Positions 1 through 11,987 of a stretch of 64,000 nucleotides of DNA are shown piece by piece. A program made the translations under genes and the position numbers. This DNA is from Brasenia schreberi (taxonomy: Eukaryota; Streptophyta; Magnoliopsida; Nymphaeales; Cabombaceae): positions 4,302,001 through 4,366,000 of the forward strand of contig JAYKKT010000048.1 in assembly GCA_036023115.1 (NCBI GenBank), read 5' to 3'. Below the pieces are notes generated by a model. The model ran no database searches. It was given only the letters and a program-made list of their open reading frames with translations, and was not told where the DNA came from. Each line of letters opens with the position of its first letter. Within the stretch, counting starts at the first letter, position 1.

Positions 1-1986
1 CTTGCTCCTGATGAAGGGGCAAGAAGTTTCAGACAAAATACAGTACGAGAAGGCAATAGGTGTGCGGATAAGATGCACTGCCTTGGAACCCTCACTAGGT
101 CTACATGGATAAAGTTCGTTCCGGTCATTTTTGTTGTTGGCTGATGGCATACGATCGTGATTGTCCACGGCTTTTAAGAGTCTGTAACCCGCACTCCCTT
201 CTTACTCAAAAAAGAAAAGAAAAGAAAATAATCATAACTAATAGAAAAGAGACAATAAAAGGAAGAAAAAAGAAAATGCATTTAAAATTGTTCAAAGAAT
301 GCGTAATTGAGTCTGATCAAAGCTTTGATTGATTGCATCGTGCTTACTGCACCCACTGGTGGAATCCAATGGATTCCTAGTTTTTCCCCCACTATATTAA
401 TGATAAAACGATGGGGAATTCGTCCATAGCGTGAGTGGAAGAAAAGCTACAAAATGCGATGTCTGAACCAAAACCACCAGAATGACTCGTTTTTATTAAA
501 AACCGTTCCCATTTCTGATTTTTCTACTAAGGACTCGTGACGCCAAAATATGCCGTAGATAAAAGGCCGTATAATATCTTCACATGAAATATACACTAAA
601 ATTATCACATAATTTTGAAGCCCGTTAGATGTCTTATTCATGTCTTCTGCTAGTTATTGGTCAGGACATTTTGCAACAAAAGCAAGCACTTCCATTCGAT
701 ATACACACTAGCGGATCTAGAAAACCTTTTCCGAAAGGGTGCTTAGCCCACACAATCTACCTAGACGCGTGGTTCTCGGTTAATTGGAACCGGCGGTTAA
801 GAATCACCAGTTTTGATTTGCCTGAAAACATGAACCTTGGAGTAGATACAGGCATGAGCCAACTCACTTTAAGGCGAGGGGAAGTATTCTGAAATTTGAT
901 AAACATAGAAGGGGCAGCTACAATTTAGAAAAAATTATAAATTTCGCTTCACCATGAATTTAGGAAAAACAAAAGGTGGCGAAATAAAATACTTAAAGTT
1001 AAAACCATTAAGCTGTAAATTTTAAAAAATTAATCAGATTTGAATCGGTACAAATAAAAGTCCAATCCAAAATAATAATATTTAAATTAATATTATTAAT
1101 GAATAGACAAGAAATCATACAAGTGCATCTCGCCACAAAAGAAATCCTGAATCGGTCACACGATACAGGTCGGTTCCGGTTAAGATTTGTAACTGTCGGT
1201 TCCTGTTCCAGTTAAAAATATAAGAATAACAAAAAAATCTGACAAAGTTTAATTTCGAAAAAAAAATTGTGACCCTTTTCTGGCCCAGTTTGAACCACCG
1301 GTGCGGTCATGAGTTGGTCATGTCTAGAGCACTCTATAAATTATAAAACACACATTCAACTCTGGGCTCTACACTTTTGAATATTTCATTCCGGTTGGAT
1401 CCCAATGGGACTCAATTTGGATCCGCCCCTGATTCTGTCCATCCACAAGCTCCTTTTATTACAACTACGTTTGAGATCATATTCACCACCGAATGTCGAT
1501 CTGCAATTACGATAAATCAATCAGAATTCATGTCCAAGGGTCACAAAGAACAATCAGGTTTGAGTCGACCTCAAACCATGCGTTAATCTTTGAAAGGAAA
1601 TATCATTTTAATACCAAAATACTGAAAGGTGAGGGATAAGAATCGAGTTCTTCATGTTCTCAAACATAATGACATAATTTAGCCCCACTTAACAAAATGA
1701 CCCGCACCTGATTGAGCCAAAGCCTAACTCAATATGTTAGATTTTGAAGATGAAATCATTTAAAAAGAGTATTACTCCCTGCTAAATTGATTTAAATCCG
1801 TCAACAGATCATCATCCCAGAATATGGTGTGAGGCACAGGCCAATTCAGGTCAGGGTTTGTCCTGTTTCTAGTTATTTTAAAATGTTTATTTGTTTGTTG
1901 TCATTTTTTAGAATCTTTGAAATCCCATTTGGTACCATTGGTTTTGCTAAAACCTACTGCCTACAGACGTCGATAAGAGGTATGAC
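1..1986. other. Anonymous AT-rich DNA, no gene recognised
   Basis: The open frames here are short (under 90 codons), overlap on both strands and match no family I recognise. No splice-consistent exon chain or tandem array was found. Nothing can be supported as a gene. Confidence 0.5.
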
Positions 1987-2164
1987 TAGTGGCGGATCTA
2001 CATTGAGCCAAGGTGGGGCAGCCACCACCCAAAATTCAAAAAGTGAATGAAAAAAAACACTATGTGGTGGTTGAATCGATGACCGTAATGTATGGTTCTT
2101 CCCACCATAAACAGCCACGTTGCCTATTCGCCTCACCCCACACAGATTTCTGGATCCTCCACTG
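1987..2164. mobile_element. Putative non-autonomous hAT-like MITE
   Basis: A segment of about 178 bp begins TAGTGGCGGATCTA and ends TGGATCCTCCACTG. The ends are imperfect inverted repeats (AGTGGCGGATCTA against AGTGGAGGATCCA, 11 of 13 matches). An AGTGGCGGA-type terminus is common among plant hAT-derived miniature elements. The flanks (GGTATGAC before, TGCATGGT after) are only loosely alike, so the target-site duplication is not convincing. The interior has no coding potential. It could also be a chance inverted repeat. Confidence 0.35.
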
Positions 2165-2965
2165 TGCATGGTGTGAGGACAAGGCATTGAGCTTTCCTAC
2201 AAGAGTCGAGAGTTCAATAGTTCTGGAGGCACTGAGCCCGGAGGTGCCCTCTTGTAACGCGCAAAGTCTGACTAACCCAGTTTGTCAATAAAAAAAATGA
2301 AAGAAAAAAAAACTACTGTTACGTGTGTATAGTGGCTAGAGCTTGCCAAAAGACCTGGAGTTTTACAAGCCAAATGAAAGAGTGAGTTTCCAAATTACCT
2401 TTTCTTAATACTAAAGCAAATGTGAACTTAAAGGCAAATGGTACATGCAATCTTATAAGAGAATACCACAATATTTCCACTTAATTTTGATGAATGAAAC
2501 TTGACCAAAAAGCAAATGGTTAATTTATGTCATTCAATAATAATCTAAAACTCTGATTGAATGTCTAATTTGAAGATTTACCTTAATCAAGTAAAATGCT
2601 CATCCAAAACCAAACAAAAACTATCATAATATTTATATATTTATGTAAGAAACAATCCTTTTCTCTCACAAGTGATTGGACTACATGATATATTATTCCA
2701 TTGGAAAATTTATAAATATGGGTATTTAGTGTGCGGAAAGTATTTGTTGCATAGCTTCCTCTCTAATGCCATACGTTTTCAGGTTTTTCGACCAAAGAAA
2801 AAAATTGAATGGTGCTACCACTTATCAAGGCAAATGGACGCCACAATATGCATGTAGAAAAATGGGTTCATCTCAAGATCTCTTTTAAGGACACATTTTT
2901 CAGGTTTTCTTAGTCAAATTGTCACTTTCCTGGTTACAGAAAGTCTCCTTTCCTATTATTTTGTT

Positions 2966-3047
2966 TCATATATATACATATATGATATATGTATTATATA
3001 TATACATGTACATATGTATATACGTGTATATATATGCATAAATATGT
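2966..3047. repeat. TA/TG-rich simple-sequence tract
   Basis: Alternating TATATA, TACATA and TGTATA runs form an impure microsatellite. The minus-strand frame across it reads mainly Tyr and Ile and is a repeat artefact. Confidence 0.7.
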
Positions 3048-3074
3048 GTATCAAGTTTAACTCTTCTTCGGTCC

Positions 3075-3350
3075 AAGCCTGAATGACGAAGGAAGAGGTC
3101 TGAGTGAGGAGCAAACAACCAATGTAAAATAATCAATTGCATAGAGGGTTTCCATATTGAGAACAAATGCAGTCAAATAAAATAGTCATGATGTATCCAT
3201 ATCTTTCAAGTGGCAAGAGGTAAGGAAGCTAGTCTAGGAAAATAAGATTCCGCATAGTACTTAAAATATTGGTATGTGAACTGGTAAGTCAATGGAGTAT
3301 GTAGATACTATGACAAAGAAGGAGCTTTGAATCATGGGATCATGTAAATA
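3075..3350 (+). mobile_element. Degraded RTE-type LINE fragment, 5' part of ORF
   Basis: The stretch aligns by eye with the beginning of the full-length LINE at 45.65 kb. Shared strings include ATCAATTGCA-AGAGGGTT, GTAAGGAAGCTAG, AAAATAAGATTC and GGAG-TGTAGATACTATGA. That places it over the LINE's N-terminal repeat and the start of the endonuclease domain (about 45840-46100). It is heavily mutated, with no open frame. It is probably not part of the LINE at 4725-6974, because that copy is already bounded by its own duplication. Confidence 0.55.
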
Positions 3351-4338
3351 GAAAATAACGATAAATCTCATATTGGGAGCTATTTGTAAATGTCACCTAC
3401 TCAGGTGGGATTGGAAGAAAAAGTAAAAATCAATGGGAGGGATTAAATAAGTTGATTGAACGATGAAGTTAGTGGCTCTGGCTCGGTGAAGGAGTTGGAG
3501 ACGGTGGCTGATTGTGGTAGAGAGGAAGTGACTGCCATCAGTGTTAACAACAAGGGGAATTAGCCGGCCCAGGTCACCTCAACAACTCTATTTCCAAGAT
3601 ACCTCCGAGCAAGGGGGTACAATCTCTGTTTATAACCTCTTGCTATTGTTGGAAGTAGATGTAGTCCTAAGTCAATAAATTCAACTTCTATATGCTATTT
3701 AATCTCTGCCCAAGTTTCCACTAAGAAGATCATGTATTAAAATATAGTCACATAAAGTATATGAACATAAAATATATGCTAAAAACTCGCAACTAAAAAT
3801 GTATTGTATGTGTAGACGTTCATGATAACTCTCTGCATATAACTACTTTATTCCTAACTCTATCATGATTGCATTACTTCTTTTGTTGTGATCATCATCT
3901 TCCTTTGATCTTATATGAGATTCAACTTTATTTATAGGACCGTTTGGTTATACGAAAAAGAAAATGGTTAAGTTACATCTTGACTGCAAAGGTGACAATG
4001 TTGCAATGAGATCTCATGGATTAGGCCTGTCCTCGGGTTCATACTTTAGACATCATGAAACAAGGTTGACGATGGTGATCTTTTCTTCAAATGAACACCT
4101 TCCTTCTAAGTGTGAGTTTATAAGGATGACAATGGCGATCCTGTGTTGGGGACCAAAATGTGCATTTACTTGCGTGACTCTTCCTACACCTAAATTGAGT
4201 GATTTAGAAAATAAAAGAGGAGGATTGCAATTATTTTTAGATGACAGTAAAAAATTCAGTGATTCAAGGATTAGTGGAGAGGACAACAGGGCCGAGACCT
4301 TTCAAGAGCTCTAGATCATTCCTCAAGCCTTCGTGCAG
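3351..4338. other. Anonymous DNA, nothing recognised
   Basis: A 116-codon plus frame (3964-4314) overlaps a minus frame of similar length and resembles no protein I know. It is not called. The segment around 3570-3670 resembles 9450-9640 (a CAAGGGGT-CAATCTC block, then GTTGGAA-TAGATGT), suggesting a dispersed repeat. Confidence 0.4.
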
Positions 4339-4509
4339 GTATATATACTTTTCCTTATGGTAGATATGAATTCGTGGACTTCAACGGTGAAATACTTCAA
4401 CACAACCCAGAAAACGAAGCAGAGTGGGTTCGACATGTACCTCCAAAACCAGATCCAAGGCTAGCACGAGTGGACTTCTGCAATCCGTGGACGCTTCCTA
4501 CGGATTGAA
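4339..4509 (+). CDS. Orphan terminal-exon-like ORF of unknown function
   Basis: After CTTCGTGCAG, which resembles a 3' splice site, an open frame of about 56 codons runs to TGA at 4507-4509. It contains the charged, well-ordered motifs YGRYEFVDFNGE, NPENEAEWVRH, PPKPDP and NPWTLPTD. This reads like real protein more than random AT-rich DNA does. It has no ATG in frame nearby, so it would be the last exon of a gene or a gene fragment. The frame may extend upstream to about 4308. I see no convincing upstream exon in the preceding kilobase. I do not recognise the family. The next 200 bases are T-rich and could be a 3' UTR. A LINE sits only 215 bp downstream. Confidence 0.35.
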
Positions 4510-4710
4510 GCACTGGAAGAAATTCAGTCAGTAGTTTAGATTTGCTTGGTTATTTTCTCTAGTTAAAATGCCTTAGTCGAGTTATAGATTTACTTTTGGT
4601 AAAGCTCAAGGATGCTAAGTCAAATGCCAACACAAGTTATTGCTTTCTAGCAATTTGTAGTAGGTTTGTTTTTATTTTGTAATTGGGGAGGGAATTCAAT
4701 TTTTTACATC

Positions 4711-4724
4711 TGCAAAGTTTGAGG
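4711..4724 (+). repeat. Target-site duplication, left copy (LINE copy A)
   Basis: TGCAAAGTTTGAGG here is repeated exactly at 6975-6988, bracketing the LINE copy that ends in TTGTTG. Confidence 0.8.
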
Positions 4725-6974
4725 TCAATATAATCTTCAAATGAACATTTAATTACTTATAAGAGTGGCTTATCACAAACACAAATTGATTACTTTATTT
4801 GTAGAAAAAAAGATAGACGTGTTGTAAAGATTGCAAGGTAATTCCAGGAGAAAGCTTAACCACCCAACATCGACTTTTAGTTATGGATTTACAAATAAAA
4901 AAATAGACAGAGAAGAAAAGAGTGCATCGAGCTATTCAGACTAAACGGTGAAACCTCAAAAGCGAGAAAGAAAATATATTTAAACAGAAAATCCTTCAAG
5001 GAGATGTTTGGAATTATATTGGTACACCTTGTGATATGTGGAACAATATGGCTATACATATTAAGAAAGTGGCGAACGATGTGTTAGGTGTATCTAAGAA
5101 AGGTGTACCAGTACAAAAAGAAACTTTCTGGTGAAGTGAAGTAGCACAAAATGAAATCAAGGCAAAGCGGGCATGTTACAAATTACATTATGCTAAGAAA
5201 ACTAGTTAAACTTTAGAGGCTTATAAGAAAGCAAACTTAACTCAAAAGAGGGTGAAAAAGATATTTTTAGGATATCTATGGCTAGAGATAAGAAAACTAA
5301 AGATTTTAATTATGTTAGATGCATCAAAGACGAGGATGAAAAAATTCTAGTGGCAAATGATGATATAAGAAATATATGAAAAACTATTTTTATAAGCTTT
5401 TTAATGAAAATAAAGATGTTAGTATTAGCTTAGGAGAGTTGGGCAAATCAGAAAAGTATATAAATCATAATTTCTACCAACGTATTCAAAAGAATGAAGT
5501 CAAAGATGCTCTTAAACATATAAAGGGTGGTAAATCGGTAGGACCAGACAATATTCCTATAGAAGTTTGGAAAATACTAGGAGAAATAGGAATCACTTAA
5601 CTCAGAAGACTATTTAATGAAATATGAAGAAACCAAAAGATGGCCGAAGAATGGAGAGTGAGTACACTTATACCCATATATAAGAATAAAGGATACATTT
5701 AGAATTGTGCGAATTATCGAGGTATCAAGTTAATGAGTCATACTATAAAATTATGGGAAAACATTATCGAACGTAAGGTTAAGACAAGTATCAAGTACAA
5801 CAGAGAACCAATTTGGATTCATGCTAGGCAGATCTACTGTTGAAGTGATTCACCTTTTGAGACATCTTATGCAACATTTTAGAGCAAAAAAAGGACCTTC
5901 ATATGATATTTATTGATCTAGAAAAAGCTTATGATAGGGTATCGAGAGAGGTTCTTTGGAGAACTTTTAAAAAAAGAGGTATCCCATTGAGATACATTAA
6001 CCTTATAAGAGACATTAATGGTGGTGCAAAAACATGTGTGAGAACTCATGAAGGAATGACAGGCTTCTTTGAAGTTAATATTGGGTTACATCAAGGATCA
6101 ACTTTAAGTCTATACTTATTTATAATAGTGATTGATGAGTTAACAAAACATATTGAAGATGAAGTACCTTGGTGTATGTTATTTATAGATGATATTGTGT
6201 TAGTGGAGGAGTCTAAGGAAAAAGTTAATAGAAAATTGGAATTATGGAGAGAAACATTAGAAAGCAAAGGCTTCCGACTTAGTAGAACAAAGACAAAATA
6301 TATAGAAGGTAAGTTTGATCATTTGATTACCTCAGAGGACATAGAAATTAAAATTGACACACATTGCATCCCCCCAAAGAAAAGTTTTAAATACCTAGGG
6401 TCAATTTTTCACAGTGATGGAAGAATTGATGGAGATGTTATGCATAGAATTAATGTTGATTGGTTAAAATGGAGAGGAGCATCATTGTGATAAGAAAATA
6501 CCATTAAAGTTAAAAGGTAAATATTATAGAGCGACAATTAGACCTGTCATGTTTTATGGTTCTCAGTATTGGGCAGTTAATCATCAATATATACAAAAGA
6601 TGTCTGTGATAGAAATGAATATATTGAGATGGATGAGTGGTCATACAAGAAAAGACCATATACATAATGAGATTATTAGAAACAAATTAGAAGTGACACA
6701 AATAGAGGATAAAATGAGAGAATATTATTTAAGATGGTTTGGACATACAGAAAGAAGATAAAAAGAATAACCTGTAAGAAGGTATAAAAAGCTAAATTTG
6801 GAAAGTATTAAAAGAGGTAAAGGATGACCACAAAAGTGTTGGAAAGAAACAATAAAGAATGATCTTGCTGATTATGAGTTAACTGCTAACATGACACATG
6901 ATAGGGCTCTCTGGAAACAAAGAATCCATGTAGCCTACCCCGTCTAGTGTGGGAAAGGTCTTAGTTATTGTTGT
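4725..6974 (+). mobile_element. RTE-clade LINE copy A, 5'-truncated pseudo-element
   Basis: This copy begins at the position equivalent to 46570 of the full-length LINE and runs to the family 3' end (CCCCGTCTAGTGTGGG, then TTATTGTTGT). It keeps the end of the apurinic endonuclease domain and all of the reverse transcriptase, in pieces. Open stretches lie at 5376-5600 (GGKSVGPDNIP), 5903-6490 ([18 protein letters not shown], and FIDD in place of the family FADD at the catalytic site) and 6549-6761 (C-terminal part). Many stops and frameshifts separate them, so it cannot be functional. A 14-bp TSD flanks it, which fixes both ends and shows 5' truncation at insertion, as expected for target-primed reverse transcription. 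Confidence 0.9.
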
Positions 6975-6988
6975 TGCAAAGTTTGAGG
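6975..6988 (+). repeat. Target-site duplication, right copy (LINE copy A)
   Basis: Exact repeat of 4711-4724, directly after the (TTG)n tail. Confidence 0.8.
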
Positions 6989-7469
6989 ACAAGCTTGATG
7001 GAAGCGTGAGGCATTCACTGATGAGAAAATGTTTGCAATGTCATAGGATGGGATATTCTCTGGGAATATTGAAAAAGAAACAAGTATCCTTTTGTCAATA
7101 CTCAAAACTTCCCTAGGAAAAAATTCAAATCCCTGTCAAATGATTTTTAAATGGTAAACATGGAAATATATACGATGACGCCTTCAACTCTTGAATTCTT
7201 AGGAATTAGAGTCGATGAGGATGTCGATAATAAATTGAGTTCAAAATTTTATAAGATGGCTCATAGTTGAAGTTTTTGATTAAGCTCATATTAAAAAGCT
7301 GTGATCGAGAAAGCAAGTCATTATCCAGAATTGGGATCTCGCGAATTGGGGACAAGCCCAACAACCTCATGCTTCTGAATAACAATAGCAGAAACTGGTC
7401 TGAGAATTACTGTTAGACGTAAACTGGCATGTTTTGCTACTAATCAAGCCACTTATAAACCCCCTTATG
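6989..7469. other. Anonymous DNA, nothing recognised
   Basis: Short frames only. This is the continuation of the sequence interrupted by LINE copy A. No family match seen. Confidence 0.4.
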
Positions 7470-8350
7470 GCCTGCCTAAAGCTACCACAGCACACTCACG
7501 ACCACAATCATTGACAAAAGCCGAACCTTTTATATTTCCAGCCATGTCACTGTATTAAATAGGCATGTAGAAGGAGCAGCTGAAGCAGCTTCAAGGACAA
7601 CTTTAAAATGTTAAAATATGTAGCCATCTAGCACCACCATCTACCACCAAGCAGACAAGTAACCACCCACAATATCTATCAAGCCATGCCAATGTTGAAA
7701 TTTTGTGAACTGCCGCTGCTCTTGAAGATCACATTTAGGAATACCATACTGAATTTGAGCTGAAATGAAGGGTGTTGTGGTTGGAGACTTCCAAAGATGT
7801 TGACTCTTGGAGATTGGAACCGTCGAGCTCTTTTACAAAAAAAGATGCTAATACACAAATGTCTTCAAGGAATGGGTTACACTAATCTTTAGATTTATTC
7901 TTCGTCTCCAGTATTGAAAGATTGAGTATAAAGGGTGTTGGGGAATTCTTGCGTGAACTCGTTGAAAGAAAAATAGCTAGTGCTTTCTATGAAAGGGAGC
8001 CTAAAATGCTTCATCGAGATCTCCTCTCTATGTAAGCTTCCTTAAAGAAGCCTAGGTAACCTCTTGTGATAGACTTAGCTGATCCAATGAAAGAAATTCC
8101 ATGCAAGAGTTAAGTCAAAGTCAATAGAAATATAACCTTTGTAGCCATAATGAGAATTGTACTTGTGTTCTGCATGTACGCTGTCGGATTGAATCAAAAG
8201 GAGACCATTTTGCTGCTAGCTTCACCTCTTGAACTTGTTAGAACATTCCTTTCCTCTAACCAAATCAGTTTTCACCCTCAAGCACTAAATCGGTCCATTA
8301 CTACCTGTTGTTCTTTTCTGGCCTATTTTACAAAACAATCCTTCTCTATT
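7470..8350 (+). repeat. Long direct repeat, left copy (possible LTR)
   Basis: Roughly 870 bp that matches 10065-10930 in order and orientation. Shared blocks are ACAACTTTAAAAT, GCAGCCATCTA-CACCA, CATGCTGAAT-GGAGCTGAAATGA, ATGCTTCATC, TGATCCAAT-AAAGAAATTCCATGCAAGAG and TGTTCTGC-TGTA-CTGTC. Divergence is high (indels and many substitutions). Spacing between copies is about 2.6 kb, which would suit degenerate LTRs around a short internal region. I found no clean TG...CA ends, no primer-binding site and no coding domain, so a segmental duplication is the alternative. Confidence 0.5.
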
Positions 8351-10064
8351 TGATGGGTCCTGACATGCACAAACCTGAAATCTGAGTGAGCTTTGCTTCA
8401 ATGTTGAGCCATGCAGGAGAAATTGAGGTGATTCGGACTACAAAAATTGAATCTCGTCATGAATTCGGTATCGTTGGAATGTCCTCGCGAGCTTCTCAGC
8501 TATGTACATATTTGTGGTTCCCAGTAGGTTGGACTAGGATGAGCTAAGTAGAGCTCGTGAAGACCCTCCTCTGAGTGAGTGGTTGGAGGAATGATCGCAT
8601 CAATGAAGATGTTAGAAGCATCCATGATCGATAGACGAACGAAGACGACAAAGACAAAAACCAAGATGGAAGATGATGAAGCGACAAAAAAGATGGTCCA
8701 TCTTTATAAGTTAACCAGTAGAACTCAAAATAGACAATTTCCTTAAGAAACATATAAGATCAAACAATCGATTTTTGACTCAGAATTAATGTAGTACGAC
8801 TTATCTGCTTATTTGTATTTAGATGAGTCATAGGCAGCAATATTTTATTACCAAAAATTATACCAGTCCTAAAGCCTCCAAAAGGAAACCTGAAACATCT
8901 AGAAATGGTGTAAGGATTGTTGGCAAACGTGATAGTGGCCACTACTAGCCCAGGATCAGATCATTAAGTCAAATAAAGTAGGCGATGTGGCCAATAACAC
9001 CGAGAAAATCCTCTCGATTAAAAACAATCGGAAGGCAGAAGCATTAGAAGAATCATCGAGAGGATCAACCATCAACAGTTTTGAATTTCATTGTTTTTTT
9101 TCTGCTATTGTATAGCCTTAGGCATAGGTCTAGTTATAGTTGTAGTATTCTTTGTATACCCTTAGTTGCTTGAACAAAATTTCTTTCTTTCAAGGTTTAT
9201 GGTATCTCAGGTAGGGTCCGTGCCCATCGAGAGTCATACGGATCCTTTTGATATTCTCGCATAGAATTTCTTGAGATACGCCCTCGAATTTCAAAGACTA
9301 ATGATCATCTAAGTCTTATCCAAACCCCTTAGAGAATGAAGGTTTGTGTTCTAACACATCCCACACTTTATCTAGTTTTGAGCTTGGTCAAGATATCTGG
9401 TGGGCCATTTCGTGTCATCTCCAGTTGAGTTATTTCTAACAAGAAGACAAACGTACCTCCAGTCAAGGGGTGCAATCTCCATTTGTAATATCGATTATAT
9501 TTGTTTTGCAGAATTCTTTGTATAGGAGACTACAAGATAAATTTCAATGAGATTCTCATCCTCATATGGCTCGTTGTGTGCATGGGAGTCTTGAGACTTC
9601 TTGCCAATGTTGGAAATAGATGTTGACCTTGTTGGATTAGGTCTTCTAGATCTTAAATTCTAGGAACCTGGAATTTGATCAACTTAGCTATGGTGTTCTG
9701 TCCAGATCTTAAATGGAGGTTGCTCTAGCACATTGAGATTCAATCTTGAAATGGCTTGTCTATTCATAAAGCTGCGTATAGAACCCATATCAATCTATAT
9801 AAGAAACTTGTTATGAAAAATCCATACATGCCTCCAATTTGGGTAGGATTAGAAAATGCATTTTGACCAACACCGTAAGTCTCATATTGCAGAGGAACCT
9901 CTTCATCCCTTACACTTATGTCCTAGTGACCACTTTTTAGGGCATGTATAGTATAAACATCTATGCCTTCTGTCCTTAAGTTGGCCCGAAGAGCAACTTT
10001 CATATACTCCCTTTTCCCATTGAGAGGCTCATGAGGCTGAACCACCTTTCATCGTCAAGGAGAC
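8351..10064. other. Non-coding interval between the long direct repeats
   Basis: Two minus-strand frames of 60-70 codons (8544-8942) have no recognisable motif. No gag, protease, integrase or RT signature was seen in six frames. If the flanking repeats are LTRs, this would be a non-autonomous internal domain. Confidence 0.35.
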
Positions 10065-10629
10065 TAACAAGCTTTCATAGCAAACCCTAGGCGCAACTCA
10101 GCACACTTCAGCCACCCTACTACCAACACGACACAGTATCTGATGGTTAAAGATTTTTCCAGAAACTAAGCAACATACATGTATATATTGCTGAAAAGAC
10201 ATGGTGGACGTAAGCACAACTTTAAAATATTACAATTGGCAGCCATCTACCTGCACCATCCACCATCAAGAAAACAAACAACCATCTACAAGATCCATCA
10301 AGCCACCCCACCACTGGAATTGTGTGAGATCCATCAACTCTCGAAGATCTCGATCACGAATATCATGCTGAATCGGAGCTGAAATGATGGGTTTGATGCG
10401 AACTCATTAAATGAAAAATGGCTGGCAACTTCTATAAAAAGAGGCCCATAATGCTTCATCAGCATCCCTCGTCTATACACCTACTCGTACAGTCTTCCTT
10501 ATAGAAGCCTGCATAACGTCTGATGATGGACTTACCTGATCCAATAAAAGAAATTCCATGCAAGAGTTGAAAGCATAATAGTAGAAATATGGGCTTTGTG
10601 GCCAACATGAGAATCGCAAAAAACTTTTT

Positions 10630-10668
<39 letters not shown>

Positions 10669-10930
10669 GTGTGCGTTCGTTCATGTTCTGCGTGTATACT
10701 GTCAGACTGAATCAAATGGAAACCATCTTGCCGCTAGCTCCACCTCTGAAATGGGCCGACATTTTTTTTTCCTCAGGTTCCAACCCATTTTCACCCTCAT
10801 GCACTCGATGATCCATTGCTATGTGTGTCATCCTTTCCTGGCCTATTTCGAGAAACCATCTCTAGTCGTTGTACGCATAGAACCTATCAGCCTTGCTCAC
10901 TGCAATTGTCCACCGATTATGCCCACCAAC
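10065..10930 (+). repeat. Long direct repeat, right copy (possible LTR)
   Basis: Second copy of the 7470-8350 repeat, in the same orientation. It carries a (CT)15 run at 10636-10665 that the left copy lacks. Confidence 0.5.
10636..10665. repeat. (CT)n microsatellite
   Basis: Uninterrupted CT dinucleotides for about 30 bases. Confidence 0.9.
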
Positions 10931-11396
10931 CACCGCCTTCCTTGGCCTGCGACTCTCTCAAGTCACCATCTGAATCAGTGATGCCTCTTTTTCTCTACTT
11001 CCCCTCCCAACCCCATCTGCCACCAGCCGAGTGTCAAACACCCCACTTACACCGTGTCACCTCACAAATTCTTAATGAGTATAGGAAAACAGGGAAAATG
11101 AAAAGAGACAAATAAGGAATAAATTTTTTTCACTTTCTTTTAGCAAAAGAAAACTAGAAGAAAAAGTAAAAGGAAGTTGAGGTCACTTTTTACGATTTCT
11201 TTGTGCCTTCTAAAGCTTCCCCACACATAAGATAACCGTCGCGGAACTAAACACTCCTTAAAAATAGCGACTACTCCTTAAAAATAGCGACTATATGTAA
11301 CTCCAACACAACTTTTGCTGGTTCTAAAGTTAAACATGACTCCCAAAAGTAAACACTGCCTTTTTTAACTATATACCTATAACCCACTTACATAAG
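10931..11396. other. Anonymous DNA with a 20-bp exact tandem duplication
   Basis: CTCCTTAAAAATAGCGACTA occurs twice head-to-tail at 11254-11293. Nothing else was recognised before the copia relic begins. Confidence 0.6.
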
Positions 11397-11985
11397 CTAG
11401 TATGATGCAAAATTCTTCGATACTAAGGGAAACTTTAAACTTGAGAAATTTTTTATAAGAGTTTTTGTGAATCCATCTGCTATTCCATCATTTATGGAGC
11501 AATATCTAAGAATAATTTTGTCATCTATAATTACATCATGAATAAAATAATGACCAATCTCAATTTGATTTGTTCTTCCATGAAATATTGGATTTTTTTG
11601 TCATTAAAATAGTTACCTTATTGTCACAAAATATTTGTGTTTCTTTAGTTTGTTTCACGTACAGATCTTCTAAAGTTATTCTCATCCATATCGCTTGACA
11701 AGTTAATGTGGCAATATATTCAGCTTTTGATGATGGCCATGTTGTTGAAGCTTGTTTTTTGAACTCAATGGAATGATTCTACATTCGAGAATAAATATGA
11801 ATTCGCTTGTGCTTTTCACATATCTAGTTGAATTGCCAATTCACTATCAGTAAAATCAATTAGGTTACAATTATTTGTAGCTTTGTACGATATCATGTAG
11901 TTTGATGTAGAGATCAAATGATGCATGGATTCTACATAAATCTATAGATCAAACTAATTGGAAATAATATATTTGGATGGGTATG
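11397..11985 (-). pseudogene. Ty1/copia RNase H relic (C-terminal end of pol)
   Basis: Reading the minus strand from 11985 down, broken frames encode LIDFTDSELA, STTWPSSKAEYIA, EDLYVKQTKETQIFCDNK and, after a frameshift, DDKIILRYCSINDGIADGFT. The natural pol stop TAG lies at 11397-11399. These match the copia RNase H region in order (FTDSDWAG, SSAEAEY, CDN and IADxFTK in intact elements). Stops and frameshifts are present. The preceding RT part of the same pol appears displaced to 19.5-20.3 kb on the same strand by later insertions. Confidence 0.75.
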
Positions 11986-11987
11986 AG

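Noticed and set aside
3964..4314. 116-codon plus-strand frame
   Set aside because: It is overlapped by a 77-codon minus frame, has no recognised motif, and its composition is like the surrounding non-coding DNA.
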